Notes: generated by a model from the letters alone, not told the origin. Numbered from the stretch's first letter, positions 40,936 through 50,990 are shown. The stretch is DNA of 53,843 nucleotides from Chitinilyticum litopenaei DSM 21440 (GCF_000428145.1 NZ_ATZJ01000026.1:1-53843); one strand, 5' to 3'. Translations and numbers: made by a program.

Positions 40936-43605
40936 ATGTCCGAACACCTGTTTGCCAAAGAAACCCTGCCGGTCAGCCTCGAAGAGGAGATGCGTCGTTC
41001 TTACCTCGATTACGCAATGAGCGTCATCGTCGGTCGGGCGCTGCCGGATGTCCGTGACGGCCTCAAGCCCGTTCATCGGCGCATTCTGTTTGCCATGCAT
41101 GAAAGCAACAATGTCTGGAATCGCCCCTATGTGAAATGCGCGCGGGTGATCGGCGATGTGCTGGGTAAGTATCACCCGCATGGCGACTATGCAGCCTACG
41201 AGGCGCTGGTGCGCATGGCGCAGGATTTCTCGCTGCGCTACACGCTGATCGACGGTCAGGGCAACTTTGGTTCCATCGACGGCGACAATGCGGCGGCCTA
41301 TCGTTACACCGAGTGCCGGCTGGAAAAGGTGAGCAGCGAACTGCTGGCCGACATCGACAAGGAAACCGTCGATTTCACGCCAAACTACGACGAGAAGGAA
41401 CTCGAGCCTACCGTCCTGCCGACCCGTATTCCCAACCTGCTGATCAACGGCTCGTCCGGCATCGCGGTGGGCATGGCGACCAATATTCCGCCGCACAATA
41501 TCGGCGAGGTCATCAATGGCGCGCTGGCCTTGCTGGATAACCCGGAGCTGAGTGTCGACGAGCTGATCGACTTCATCCCGGCCCCCGATTTCCCCACCGC
41601 CGGCATTATTTACGGCATTCATGGCGTGCGCGAAGGCTACCGCACCGGCCGTGGCCGTGTGGTGATGCGCGCGCGGACACACTTTGAAGACTGCGGCAAG
41701 AATGGTGACCGCCAGGCCATCATCGTCGACGAGCTGCCTTATCAGGTGAACAAGGCGCGACTGCTCGAGCGCATGGCCGAACTGGTGCGCGAAAAATCGC
41801 TGGAAGGCATTTCGGAAATCCGCGACGAGTCGGACAAATCCGGCATGCGCGTGGTGATCGAGCTCAAGCGCAATGAAATGCCCGATGTGGTGCTGAACAA
41901 TCTGTTCAAGCAGACCCAGCTGCAGGACAGCTTCGGCATCAATATGGTGGCGCTGGTTGATGGCCAGCCGCGTCTGCTGAATCTCAAGCAGGTGCTGGAA
42001 AGCTTCCTCAAGCACCGCCGCGAGGTTGTTACCCGCCGCACGGTGTTCGAACTCAGAAAGGCGCGCGAGCGCGGCCACATCCTCGAAGGTCTGGCCGTCG
42101 CGCTGTCCAATGTCGACGAAATCATCGCGCTGATCAAGGCCGCAGCCACGCCGCCGGAAGCCAAGACCGCCCTGATGGGGCGCGTATGGCGCTCGGAGCT
42201 GGTTGAAGACATGCTCTCGCGCACCGATATCGCCGCCTCGCGCCCCGATGATCTGGGGGCCGAATTTGGCCTCTCGGCCGATGGTTACCGTCTGTCGGAA
42301 GCCCAGGCGCAGGCGATCCTGGAATTGCGCCTGCAGCGCCTTACCGGTCTCGAGCAGGACAAGATCGTTGGCGAATACAAGGACATCATGGCGAAGATCA
42401 TCGACCTGCTCGATATCCTCGCCAATCCCGCCCGCGTCACGCAGATCATTGCCGACGAACTGGCGGAAGTGAAGCTCAACTATGGCGACGCCCGCCGTTC
42501 GGAAATCGTGCTGCATGGCGACGACATCAGCATCGAAGACCTGATCACCCCGCAGGACATGGTGGTGACGCTGACGCATGGCGGCTACATGAAGGCCATG
42601 CCGACCGACGAATACCGCGCGCAAAAGCGTGGCGGGCGCGGCAAGCAGGCGGCGGCGACCAAGGACGATGATTTCATCGACCAGCTCTTCGTCGCCAACA
42701 CCCACGATTACATCCTGTGCTTCTCCAGTCGCGGCCGCGTGTACTGGCTCAAGGTGTATGCGCTGCCGCAGGGTGGACGCGCCAGCCGTGGCAAGCCGAT
42801 CAACAATCTGCTGCCGCTGGAAGATGGCGAGAAGATCAGCGCCATCCTGCCGGTGAAGGCCTTCACCGATCACGATGCGCCGGAGCTCGATGACGACGCC
42901 GAATTCGATGAAAAGGCCAATGGTCCGTTCATCTTCATGTGTACCGCCAACGGCACCGTGAAGAAGACGCCGCTGAAGGCCTTCTCGCGTCCGCGCACCG
43001 CCGGCATCATTGCGGTGAAGCTGGACGAGGGCGATCGTCTGGTGAGCGTGGCGATCACTTCTGGCAACGACCAGATCATGCTGTTCTCGGATGCCGGCAA
43101 GTCGGTGCGCTTCAACGAACATCCGGATGAAGGCGGCGTGCGCCCCATGGGCCGTACCGCCGGCGGCGTGCGCGGCATGAAGCTGGAAGACGGCCAGCAG
43201 GTCATTGCGCTGCTGGTGTCCACGTCGGAGACGCAGATGGTGCTGACCGCCAGCAATGGCGGCTATGGCAAGCGCACCACGGTAGCCGATTTCCGCCTCA
43301 CCAGCCGTGGCACGCAGGGCGTGATCGCGATGGATCTGACGGAAAAAACCGGCTTCAAGCTGGTGGCGGCGAGCCTGGTGGAAGAAAGCGATGACGTCAT
43401 GCTGATTACCACCGGTGGCGTGCTGATCCGTACCAAGGTGGCGGAAATCCGCGAGACCGGGCGTTCCGCGCAAGGCGTGCGCCTGATCAACCTGGACGAG
43501 GGCGAGTTCCTCTCCGGTCTGGAAAAGGTCTGCGAGCCGGAATCCGACGAAGATGGCAGTGCAGAGGCCGGTGATGCCGATGCGCTGGAGCCGACGGCCG
43601 AATAA
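40936..43605 (+). CDS. gyrA: DNA gyrase subunit A
   Basis: GyrA is the DNA-cutting subunit of gyrase, which adds negative supercoils. The 889-residue protein has the N-terminal VGRALPDVRDGLKPVHRR, the catalytic Y124 in YRYTECRL, the GyrA box QKRGGRG that marks true GyrA, and a six-bladed C-terminal domain. The tail is acidic (EPESDEDGSAEAGDADALEP). In the quinolone-resistance region the usual GDSAVYD reads GDYAAYE, so Y85 and E89 replace Ser and Asp (E. coli positions 83 and 87). The gene diverges from ompA and precedes the thioesterase-serC-pheA-hisC group. Confidence 0.98.
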   Translation: MSEHLFAKETLPVSLEEEMRRSYLDYAMSVIVGRALPDVRDGLKPVHRRILFAMHESNNVWNRPYVKCARVIGDVLGKYHPHGDYAAYEALVRMAQDFSLRYTLIDGQGNFGSIDGDNAAAYRYTECRLEKVSSELLADIDKETVDFTPNYDEKELEPTVLPTRIPNLLINGSSGIAVGMATNIPPHNIGEVINGALALLDNPELSVDELIDFIPAPDFPTAGIIYGIHGVREGYRTGRGRVVMRARTHFEDCGKNGDRQAIIVDELPYQVNKARLLERMAELVREKSLEGISEIRDESDKSGMRVVIELKRNEMPDVVLNNLFKQTQLQDSFGINMVALVDGQPRLLNLKQVLESFLKHRREVVTRRTVFELRKARERGHILEGLAVALSNVDEIIALIKAAATPPEAKTALMGRVWRSELVEDMLSRTDIAASRPDDLGAEFGLSADGYRLSEAQAQAILELRLQRLTGLEQDKIVGEYKDIMAKIIDLLDILANPARVTQIIADELAEVKLNYGDARRSEIVLHGDDISIEDLITPQDMVVTLTHGGYMKAMPTDEYRAQKRGGRGKQAAATKDDDFIDQLFVANTHDYILCFSSRGRVYWLKVYALPQGGRASRGKPINNLLPLEDGEKISAILPVKAFTDHDAPELDDDAEFDEKANGPFIFMCTANGTVKKTPLKAFSRPRTAGIIAVKLDEGDRLVSVAITSGNDQIMLFSDAGKSVRFNEHPDEGGVRPMGRTAGGVRGMKLEDGQQVIALLVSTSETQMVLTASNGGYGKRTTVADFRLTSRGTQGVIAMDLTEKTGFKLVAASLVEESDDVMLITTGGVLIRTKVAEIRETGRSAQGVRLINLDEGEFLSGLEKVCEPESDEDGSAEAGDADALEPTAE

Positions 43606-43691
43606 GCCGGTCGGCATTGCCTACGGTAAATGGGGTATTGGCCTGTAGCCTAATCAGTGATTAAGTTGCAGGCCAATACCCCTTTTGTTTT

Positions 43692-43832
43692 CCTGATTGT
43701 GTCTTTCTTTCGGAAACCCTTTTTTCGTCATGCCCGCGAAGGCGGGCATCCAGAGCAAAGCTTGATTTCACACCCTCATCTGGACTCCCGCGTACGCGGG
43801 AATGACGATTCTGAAGCAGAGACATAATCAGG
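43692..43832. repeat. MITE-like palindromic element, copy 1
   Basis: The element is 141 bases. Its ends form a near-perfect terminal inverted repeat (CCTGATTGTGTCT and AGACATAATCAGG, 12 of 13). Inside lie CGTCATGCCCGCGAAGGCGG and, further on, TACGCGGGAATGACG, which form a second inverted repeat. A related copy lies at 50991-51134. No open reading frame is inside. Confidence 0.75.
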
Positions 43833-43851
43833 TTTGTTTTTGGAGGTAGCC

Positions 43852-44313
43852 ATGTGGTTGCCGGTAAGCAGTCCGGAGTTTTTCGAGCGCGTCTCGCCGT
43901 GGTTCATGGCCATGCCGCATTGCCGCGCGCTGGGCCTGCAGCTGCGGGCCGCGTCGCGGGGCAGGGTCGTGCTGGCGCTGCCGTTTCGCGAGGCGCTGAT
44001 CGGCAACCCGCTGACCCGCGTGCTGCATGGCGGGGTGGTGACCAGCCTGATCGATACCAGCAGCGCGGCGTCGATTTTTACCCTGCTGGATGCCGTCGAG
44101 TCGCTCGCCACGCTCGATCTGCGCATCGACTACCTGCGTCCGGCGCGTCCCGATGCGACGCTGTATTGCGAGGCCGAGTGCTACCGGCTGACCGACCATA
44201 TTGCCTTCACGCGCGCCACGGCCTATCAGGACGAGCCGCAGCGTCCGGTTGCGCATGGCGTGGCGACGTTCGCGCGCACGCCGGTGCCGGCTGCAGTGGC
44301 GGGGGCGCTATGA
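43852..44313 (+). CDS. PaaI-type hotdog-fold thioesterase, first of a pair
   Basis: The 153-residue protein has a single hotdog domain of the PaaI thioesterase type. The signature HGGVVTSLIDTSSAASIF supplies the active-site region; RIDYLRPARPDATLYCEAE forms the later strands. Such enzymes hydrolyse acyl- or aryl-CoA thioesters in the cytoplasm; the acyl group is not known. The ATG at 43852 follows GGAGG by five bases. The stop overlaps the start of the next gene as ATGA. The two proteins are related and may form a heteromeric hotdog enzyme. Confidence 0.88.
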   Translation: MWLPVSSPEFFERVSPWFMAMPHCRALGLQLRAASRGRVVLALPFREALIGNPLTRVLHGGVVTSLIDTSSAASIFTLLDAVESLATLDLRIDYLRPARPDATLYCEAECYRLTDHIAFTRATAYQDEPQRPVAHGVATFARTPVPAAVAGAL

Positions 44314-44738
44314 GTCCGCACTGGCAGGTCAATTCGATCGCCGAGCTCGATCAGCTGCTGCAGGCGCGCATTCCCTACGCCGCGCTGCTGGGTATCCGTG
44401 CGCGGGCCGGGGAGGACGGCGAGCCACTGTTTCTGCTGCCATACCGGGAGGCGAATATCGGCAATGTGCAGCTGCCGGCGCTGCACGGCGGGGTGATCGG
44501 CGGCTTTCTGGAAAACGCGGCCGTGATGCACCTCCTGTGGGCGCGTGAAGCGTTCGAGTTGCCCAAGGTGGTGGATTTTTCCATCGACTACCTGCGCTCG
44601 GGCAAGCCCCTGGATACCTGGGCGCGTTGCGAGATCGTGCGCCAGGGCAAGCGCATCGCCAATGTGCTGATGAGCGCCTGGCAGGACGACCCGGCGCGGC
44701 CGATTGCCCAGGCGCGCGCACATTTTCTGCTCGCCTGA
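44310..44738 (+). CDS. PaaI-type hotdog-fold thioesterase, second of a pair
   Basis: The 142-residue protein is a paralogue of the one before it. It keeps the same spacing: LPYREANIGNVQLPALHGG, then VIGGFLENAAVMHLLW, then FSIDYLRSGKPLDTWARCEI. In the first protein the helix after HGG carries a DTS; here it is ENA, so a different catalytic acid or substrate is likely. It is translationally coupled to the first gene (ATGA) and ends 77 bases before serC. Tandem hotdog pairs of this kind occur in several proteobacteria, without a firm function. Confidence 0.88.
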   Translation: MSPHWQVNSIAELDQLLQARIPYAALLGIRARAGEDGEPLFLLPYREANIGNVQLPALHGGVIGGFLENAAVMHLLWAREAFELPKVVDFSIDYLRSGKPLDTWARCEIVRQGKRIANVLMSAWQDDPARPIAQARAHFLLA

Positions 44739-44815
44739 ATGCCCCGAAAAACGGCACAATACGGGTAAGCCGCAACGTACCGGCTTGTGTTTTTTCTGCC
44801 CGTGGGATGCCCTTG

Positions 44816-45910
<1,095 letters not shown>

Positions 45911-45932
45911 AACCAGCTTTTAAAACCAATTC

Positions 45933-46004
45933 ACCACAGAGGCACAGAGGGCACGGAGAAAACATGGGAATGGATGTTCTCTGTGGTCTCTGTGTCTCTG
46001 TGGT
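45933..46004. repeat. CTCTGTG palindromic repeat between serC and pheA
   Basis: Two 28-base arms (45933-45960 and 45977-46004) are inverted and match at 24 of 28 positions. The arms begin ACCACAGAGGCACAGAGG and end CTCTGTGTCTCTGTGGT. Repeats of this kind are common in environmental proteobacteria. A related single arm lies at 34642-34691. It would form a strong hairpin in the serC-pheA transcript. Confidence 0.75.
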
Positions 46005-46031
46005 TCGTTTTTTAGGGTTTCAAGTTAAACC

Positions 46032-47105
46032 ATGAGTGACGATCTGCTTAGAGTACACCGCGACGCCATCGATGCCATCGACGCGCAGGTGCTGCACCTA
46101 CTGAACCAGCGCGCGAAGCACGCGCACACCATCGGCGAGATCAAGGGCGGCGGCATTGTCTACCGCCCCGAGCGCGAAGCACAGGTGCTCACGCGCATCA
46201 AGGAGCTCAACGAAGGCCCGCTGCCGGACGAAACCGTCGCGCGGCTGTTCCGCGAGATCATGTCGGCCTGTCTGGCGCTGGAGCGCCCGCTGACCATCGC
46301 CTTCCTCGGCCCCGAGGGGACGTTCAGCCAGGCCGCCGCGATCAAGCATTTCGGCCATGCGGCGAGCACGCTGGCCTGCGCGTCCATCGACGAAGCCTTC
46401 CGCACGGTTGAAGCGCGGACCGCCGATTATGTCGTCGCACCGGTGGAAAACTCCACCGAGGGCGCGGTGGGGCGCACGCTGGATCTGATGGTGACCAGCC
46501 CGCTGAAAATCTGTGGCGAAGTGGTGCTGCGCATCCATCATCACCTGCTGCGCGCCACCGAAGGGCTGGCCGGCATCAAGCGCGTGTATTCGCACGCGCA
46601 AAGCCTCGCGCAATGCCACGAATGGCTGAACAAGAATCTGCCGGCCGATGTCGAGCGCGTTTCGGTCGCGAGCAATGCCGAAGCCGCGCGACTGGCGAGC
46701 CTGGATGCCGAGTGTGCGGCGATTGCCGGCGACGCGGCGGCCGAGAAGTTCGGCCTGCTGAAGCTGGCGCAGAACATCGAGGACGAGCCGAACAACACCA
46801 CACGCTTTCTGGTGCTGGGCTATCAGGACACCGTGCCTTCGGGGCGCGACAAGACCTCGCTGGTGATCTCCGCACCGAATCGTCCCGGCGCCCTGGCCGA
46901 GCTGGTCGAGCCGCTGGCCAGCAATGGCGTTTCGATGACGAAGTTCGAGTCACGCCCCAGCCGCACCGGTTTGTGGGAATACGTGTTCTTCGTGGATGTT
47001 GAAGGGCATGTACAGGAAGCGAAGCTGCAGGCCGCACTGACCGGCCTGCGCAATACCGCCGCCTTTGTGAAGGTGCTTGGTGCCTATCCGCTGGCGGTGA
47101 TCTGA
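46032..47105 (+). CDS. pheA: Bifunctional chorismate mutase / prephenate dehydratase
   Basis: PheA turns chorismate to prephenate and then to phenylpyruvate for phenylalanine synthesis. The 357-residue protein has an AroQ chorismate mutase domain (about 1-90, DAIDAIDAQVLHLLNQRAKH). The prephenate dehydratase domain follows (about 95-270: TIAFLGPEGTFSQAAAIKHF, VVAPVENSTEGAVGRTLDLM, NTTRFLVLG). The ACT domain, which binds phenylalanine, ends the protein (about 280-355: APNRPGALAEL, KFESRPSRTGLWEYVFFVD). No clear ribosome site is seen before the ATG at 46032. Confidence 0.97.
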   Translation: MSDDLLRVHRDAIDAIDAQVLHLLNQRAKHAHTIGEIKGGGIVYRPEREAQVLTRIKELNEGPLPDETVARLFREIMSACLALERPLTIAFLGPEGTFSQAAAIKHFGHAASTLACASIDEAFRTVEARTADYVVAPVENSTEGAVGRTLDLMVTSPLKICGEVVLRIHHHLLRATEGLAGIKRVYSHAQSLAQCHEWLNKNLPADVERVSVASNAEAARLASLDAECAAIAGDAAAEKFGLLKLAQNIEDEPNNTTRFLVLGYQDTVPSGRDKTSLVISAPNRPGALAELVEPLASNGVSMTKFESRPSRTGLWEYVFFVDVEGHVQEAKLQAALTGLRNTAAFVKVLGAYPLAVI

Positions 47106-47257
47106 GTGGCTGTGCGGTTCATGGGGTATTTGTCTGAAGCCCTTTCTCCAGATTGGTTCTGACCATATACATGGTGCAGTTTGGCGGAAATCGATTTTCA
47201 CTGCGCCGCGCTTGACGGCTTTTCCAGCGCGGTGGCAAGCAAGCCAAGGAGCGAAGC

Positions 47258-47845
47258 ATGAAAAAAGTCGCAGTATTCTGCGGTTCGCGCATCGGGAATG
47301 ACCCGGCGCATGCCGAAGCCGCGCGCGAACTGGGGCGCGCCCTGGCCGGTCGCGGCCTCACGCTGGTGTATGGCGGCGGCAATGTCGGGCTGATGGGCGA
47401 AGTGGCCAGCGCCGCGCTCGACGCCGGTGGCGAGGTGATCGGCGTGATTCCGCAATTCATGGTCATGCGCGAGCTGGCCTACGCGGCCTGCACCGACCTG
47501 ATCGTCGTCGACTCCATGCACACGCGCAAGGCGCGCATGGCCGAGCTGGCCGATGCCTTCATCGCCTTGCCCGGCGGGCTGGGCACCTTTGACGAGCTGT
47601 TCGAAATCCTGACCTGGGCGCAGATCGGTCTGCATGGCAAGCCGATCGGGCTCTTGAACGTCAACGGCTTTTACGACGGCCTGCTGATGTTCCTGAACAA
47701 GGTCGCGGCCGACGGTTTTGTGCGCGAAACCGAACTCAACGCCCTGCAGATTTCCAGCCAGCACGGCAAGCTGCTCGACATGCTCGCCGCGCGACCGTCC
47801 CGCGAAGGGGACTGGGAAAACGAAGAGCTCCGCAATCGCACCTGA
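47258..47845 (+). CDS. LOG-family protein (cytokinin riboside 5'-monophosphate phosphoribohydrolase-like)
   Basis: The 195-residue protein matches the LOG/TIGR00730 family. Its Rossmann fold has the glycine-rich YGGGNVGLMG at the start and the signature PGGLGTFDELFEILTW. LOG enzymes cleave nucleoside monophosphates to free base and ribose-5-phosphate; in bacteria they probably act as AMP nucleosidases. It is cytoplasmic. The ATG at 47258 follows AAGGAG. It lies alone between pheA and hisC. Confidence 0.93.
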   Translation: MKKVAVFCGSRIGNDPAHAEAARELGRALAGRGLTLVYGGGNVGLMGEVASAALDAGGEVIGVIPQFMVMRELAYAACTDLIVVDSMHTRKARMAELADAFIALPGGLGTFDELFEILTWAQIGLHGKPIGLLNVNGFYDGLLMFLNKVAADGFVRETELNALQISSQHGKLLDMLAARPSREGDWENEELRNRT

Positions 47846-47849
47846 TTGC

Positions 47850-47902
47850 TGTGGGAGCGAGCTTGCTCGCGAAGTTCTGTTGCTCGCGAGCAAGCGCGCC
47901 CC
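47850..47902. repeat. REP-like palindrome of the GTGGGAGCGAGCTTGCTCGC type
   Basis: The stem CTTGCTCGCGA/TCGCGAGCAAG (47862-47872 and 47884-47894) follows GTGGGAGCGAG. This motif is best known from Pseudomonas REP elements. It sits just after the LOG gene and may also act as a terminator. Confidence 0.75.
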
Positions 47903-47993
47903 GGAGCTGAAACATCAAGGCTCATGTGATGTATCGCTCCATACCCATTGATTCTGAATGGCTGTAGCCATATACCCCGTTACTGGAAGAGAA

Positions 47994-49106
47994 ATGCCCG
48001 AATTGTCCGAATTGTCTGCGCTGGCCCCCGAACATATCCGCGCCATCGCGCCCTATCAGCCCGGCAAGCCGACTTCCGAACTGGCGCGCGAGCTGAATCT
48101 TGACCCCGCCGGCATCGTCAAGCTGGCCTCCAATGAAAACCCGCTGGGGATGAGCCCGAAGGCGCGCGCGGCGGTGGAAGCCGAACTCGCGACGCTGGCG
48201 CTGTACCCGGACGGCAACGGCTTCGAGCTGAAAAGCAAGATCGCGAAGAAGTTCGGCGTCGGACTCGACCAGATTGTGCTGGGCAACGGCTCGAACGACG
48301 TGCTCGAGCTGATCGCCCGCGCCTTTTTGCAGGCTGGCGATTCGTCGGTGTTTTCGCAATACGCCTTCGCCGTCTACCCGCTGGCGGTGCAGGCGGTCGG
48401 CGCGACCGGCATCCAGGTGCGCGCCGACGATTACGGCCACGATCTCACCGCCATGCGCGCAGCGATCCGTCCGGACACCAAGATTGTCTGGATCGCCAAC
48501 CCGAACAACCCGACCGGCACGCTGGCGCGCCCCGGCGACCTGCTGGAGTTCCTCGAGCTGTGCCCGAAGAACGTGCTGGTGGTGCTCGACGAGGCCTACA
48601 CCGAATACCTGCCGGCGGAGAAGCGCAGCGATTCCATCCTGTGGCTGAAGCAGTTCCCCAATCTGATCGTCGTGCGCACCTTCTCCAAGGCCTACGGTCT
48701 GGCCGGCCTGCGTGTCGGTTTCGGGCTGGCTTCGCCCGAGGTCGCCGATCTGCTCAACCGCGTGCGCCAGCCGTTCAACGTCAACAGTCTGGCGCTGGCC
48801 GCCGCGACCGCCGCGCTGGATGATCTGGACTTCCTGCGCGAAACCGTGGCGGTGAACAAGGCCGGCATGGCGCAGCTGGTGGCCGCCTTCCAGCGACTGG
48901 AAGTGCCGTTCATTCCCAGTCATGGCAATTTCATTGCCTTCCACGTCGGCGATGCGGCCTTGCTGAACCGCTTCATGCTGGAGCGCGGCGTGATCGTGCG
49001 CCCGCTCGGTGGCTACAACCTGCCCAATACCCTGCGGGTGTCGATCGGCACCGAGGCGGAAAACGCCCGCTTCATCGCCGTGCTGGAAGAGGCGCTGGCA
49101 GGCTGA
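47994..49106 (+). CDS. hisC: Histidinol-phosphate aminotransferase
   Basis: HisC is a class II PLP aminotransferase of histidine synthesis; related enzymes also make tyrosine and phenylalanine. The 370-residue protein shows LASNENPLGMSPKARAAVEA, the NPNNPTGTL loop, VVLDEAYTEYL and the PLP lysine K232 in RTFSKAYGLAGLRVGFG. The ATG at 47994 follows GGAAGAG; in-frame codons from 47958 are rejected. It follows pheA and may act on phenylpyruvate, as in other gyrA-serC-pheA-hisC groups (inference). Confidence 0.95.
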   Translation: MPELSELSALAPEHIRAIAPYQPGKPTSELARELNLDPAGIVKLASNENPLGMSPKARAAVEAELATLALYPDGNGFELKSKIAKKFGVGLDQIVLGNGSNDVLELIARAFLQAGDSSVFSQYAFAVYPLAVQAVGATGIQVRADDYGHDLTAMRAAIRPDTKIVWIANPNNPTGTLARPGDLLEFLELCPKNVLVVLDEAYTEYLPAEKRSDSILWLKQFPNLIVVRTFSKAYGLAGLRVGFGLASPEVADLLNRVRQPFNVNSLALAAATAALDDLDFLRETVAVNKAGMAQLVAAFQRLEVPFIPSHGNFIAFHVGDAALLNRFMLERGVIVRPLGGYNLPNTLRVSIGTEAENARFIAVLEEALAG

Positions 49107-49172
49107 TGCCGCCAGGCCGGCAGAGGGGCCCCGGCCCCGCTGTCGCTGTGGCTGGTTTTCCGTCTTTGCCGG

Positions 49173-49178
49173 TATAAT
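49173..49178 (+). promoter_or_regulatory. Probable -10 box of the DUF3460 gene
   Basis: A perfect TATAAT lies 28 bases before the start codon at 49206. No convincing -35 hexamer is seen. Confidence 0.5.
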
Positions 49179-49205
49179 CCGGCGCAAAATCAACCGAACT
49201 TCTGG

Positions 49206-49418
49206 ATGTCCGTCATGCCGCTGCTTGCCGATTCGCAATACGTTTCCGAATTCACCCAGTTCATGCAGTCCTATCTGCAGCAAAACCCGGATGTGGCCGC
49301 CGGCCAGGTCGAAGGCCGCGGCCTCTTGTGGGACAAGGCGCCGATCGATCTTGACGAGCGCGCGCGCAACAACGCCTCGCGCGTCGAGCAAAAACCCTAT
49401 CCGTATCAGCCCGACTGA
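49206..49418 (+). CDS. DUF3460 family protein
   Basis: The 70-residue protein matches DUF3460, a small family of betaproteobacteria. Its conserved pieces are SEFTQFMQSYLQQNPDV, GRGLLWDKAPIDL and SRVEQKPYPYQPD. No function is known. It is hydrophilic, without signal or membrane segment. The ATG at 49206 or that at 49215 can start it. It has its own promoter-like TATAAT and its own terminator, so it is probably monocistronic. Confidence 0.88.
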   Translation: MSVMPLLADSQYVSEFTQFMQSYLQQNPDVAAGQVEGRGLLWDKAPIDLDERARNNASRVEQKPYPYQPD

Positions 49419-49429
49419 ACGGCCAGAAC

Positions 49430-49455
49430 AACCAGCCGCAAGGCTGGTTTTTTTA
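49430..49455 (+). terminator. Intrinsic terminator of the DUF3460 gene
   Basis: The stem AACCAGCC/GGCTGGTT closes a GCAA tetraloop and is followed by a run of T bases. Confidence 0.9.
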
Positions 49456-49604
49456 TCGGCGCGGACGTGATCGACAGCAGGCAGGCGCGGCCACGGTGGC
49501 CGATGCGGGCTTTCCTTCACGGAAAAGCAGCATGACGCGTTAGAATCACGCTTTGCGGTCTGACCCGGCCGTCGAGCCCGGGGCACTTTCAAAAGGACTA
49601 AGGC

Positions 49605-50936
49605 ATGCGCATCACCGTTATCGGCACCGGCTACGTCGGTCTGGTTACCGGCACCTGTTTGGCCGAATTTGGCAATGATGTTTTGTGTCTGGATGTGGAC
49701 CCGGAAAAAATCCGCATCCTGCAGGAAGGCGGCATCCCGATCTACGAACCGGGGCTGGAGGAAATGGTGAAGCGCAATGTCGAGGCCGGTCGCCTGCGCT
49801 TTACCACCGATGTGGCCGAGTCGGTGGCGCACGGCACGCTGCAGTTCATCGCCGTGGGCACGCCGCCCGATGAGGACGGCTCGGCCGATCTGCAGTATGT
49901 GGTGGCCGCCGCGCGCACGATCGGCCGGCTGATGACCGATTACAAGGTGGTGGTCGACAAGTCGACCGTGCCGGTTGGCACCGCCGACAAGGTGCGTGCC
50001 GCCATCCAGGAAGAACTGGATGCACGCAATCTGCGCAGCAGTTTCAGTGTGGTCTCCAACCCCGAATTCCTGAAGGAAGGCGCGGCTATCGAAGATTTCA
50101 TGCGGCCCGACCGCATCGTCATCGGCGCCGACGATGAAACCGCCAAGGATCTGATGGGCGCGATCTACGCGCCATTCACCCGCAACCACGACCGCATTCT
50201 CTACATGGACGTGCGCTCGGCCGAGCTGACCAAGTACGCGGCCAATGCCATGCTGGCCACGCGCATTTCCTTCATGAACGAGCTGGCCAATCTGGCCGAG
50301 ACGCTGGGCGCCGACATCGAGAACGTGCGCCGCGGCATCGGCGCCGACCCGCGCATCGGTTACCACTTCCTTTATCCGGGCGTGGGCTATGGCGGCTCCT
50401 GCTTTCCGAAGGATGTGCAGGCGCTGGTGCGCACCGGCCGTGAACATGGCCACACGCTACGCATCCTCAGTGCCGTCGAGGAGGCCAATGACGCGCAGAA
50501 GGCCGTGCTGATCGCCAAGATCGTGCGCGAATTCGGTGAAAACCTGGCCGGCCGCCATTTCGCGCTGTGGGGGCTGGCGTTCAAGCCCAACACCGACGAT
50601 ATGCGTGAAGCACCCAGCCGCGTGATCATCGACGGCCTGCTGGCCCGCGGCGCCACGGTGACGGCCTACGACCCGGTCGCCATGAAGGAGGCGCAGCGCA
50701 GTTTTGGCGAACTGGCCGGCCTGAGTTACGCCACCTCGCCCAAGGGCGCGCTGGCCAATGCCGATGCCCTGGTGATCGTCACCGAATGGAAGGAATTCCG
50801 CAGCCCCGATTTCAGTGAAATCAAGGCCGCGCTGAAGCAGCCGGTACTGTTTGACGGCCGCAACCTTTATGAACCGAAGCGGGTGGCCGAAGCCGGCTTG
50901 CGCTACTTCCCGGTCGGCCGCCAGCAGGCGGACTGA
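49605..50936 (+). CDS. ugd: UDP-glucose 6-dehydrogenase
   Basis: Ugd oxidises UDP-glucose twice to UDP-glucuronate with NAD, for polysaccharides and lipid A modification. The 443-residue protein begins MRITVIGTGYVGLVTGTCLA, the NAD-binding Rossmann motif. VDKSTVPVGTADKVR, the helix SAELTKYAANAMLATRISFM and the catalytic C266 in GYGGSCFPKDVQAL follow. The UDP-binding C-terminal domain (WGLAFKPNTDDMREAPS) ends it. The ATG at 49605 follows AAGGAC. A terminator stands after the gene, so it is probably monocistronic. Confidence 0.97.
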   Translation: MRITVIGTGYVGLVTGTCLAEFGNDVLCLDVDPEKIRILQEGGIPIYEPGLEEMVKRNVEAGRLRFTTDVAESVAHGTLQFIAVGTPPDEDGSADLQYVVAAARTIGRLMTDYKVVVDKSTVPVGTADKVRAAIQEELDARNLRSSFSVVSNPEFLKEGAAIEDFMRPDRIVIGADDETAKDLMGAIYAPFTRNHDRILYMDVRSAELTKYAANAMLATRISFMNELANLAETLGADIENVRRGIGADPRIGYHFLYPGVGYGGSCFPKDVQALVRTGREHGHTLRILSAVEEANDAQKAVLIAKIVREFGENLAGRHFALWGLAFKPNTDDMREAPSRVIIDGLLARGATVTAYDPVAMKEAQRSFGELAGLSYATSPKGALANADALVIVTEWKEFRSPDFSEIKAALKQPVLFDGRNLYEPKRVAEAGLRYFPVGRQQAD

Positions 50937-50956
50937 CGCCGGTTTGCGGGCGGCCA

Positions 50957-50990
50957 GGGCACAGCCAGCGCAGGCTGTGCCCTTGGTTTT
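50957..50990 (+). terminator. Intrinsic terminator of ugd
   Basis: The stem GGGCACAGCC/GGCTGTGCCC has a six-base loop and is followed by TTGGTTTT. Confidence 0.8.

Noticed and set aside
40897..43617. Open frame of 906 codons on the minus strand
   Set aside because: It is the mirror of gyrA; the composition is rich in His, Arg and Gln with no recognisable domain.
47922..50453. Open frame of 843 codons on the minus strand
   Set aside because: It is antisense to hisC, the DUF3460 gene and ugd, and has no domain or ribosome site.
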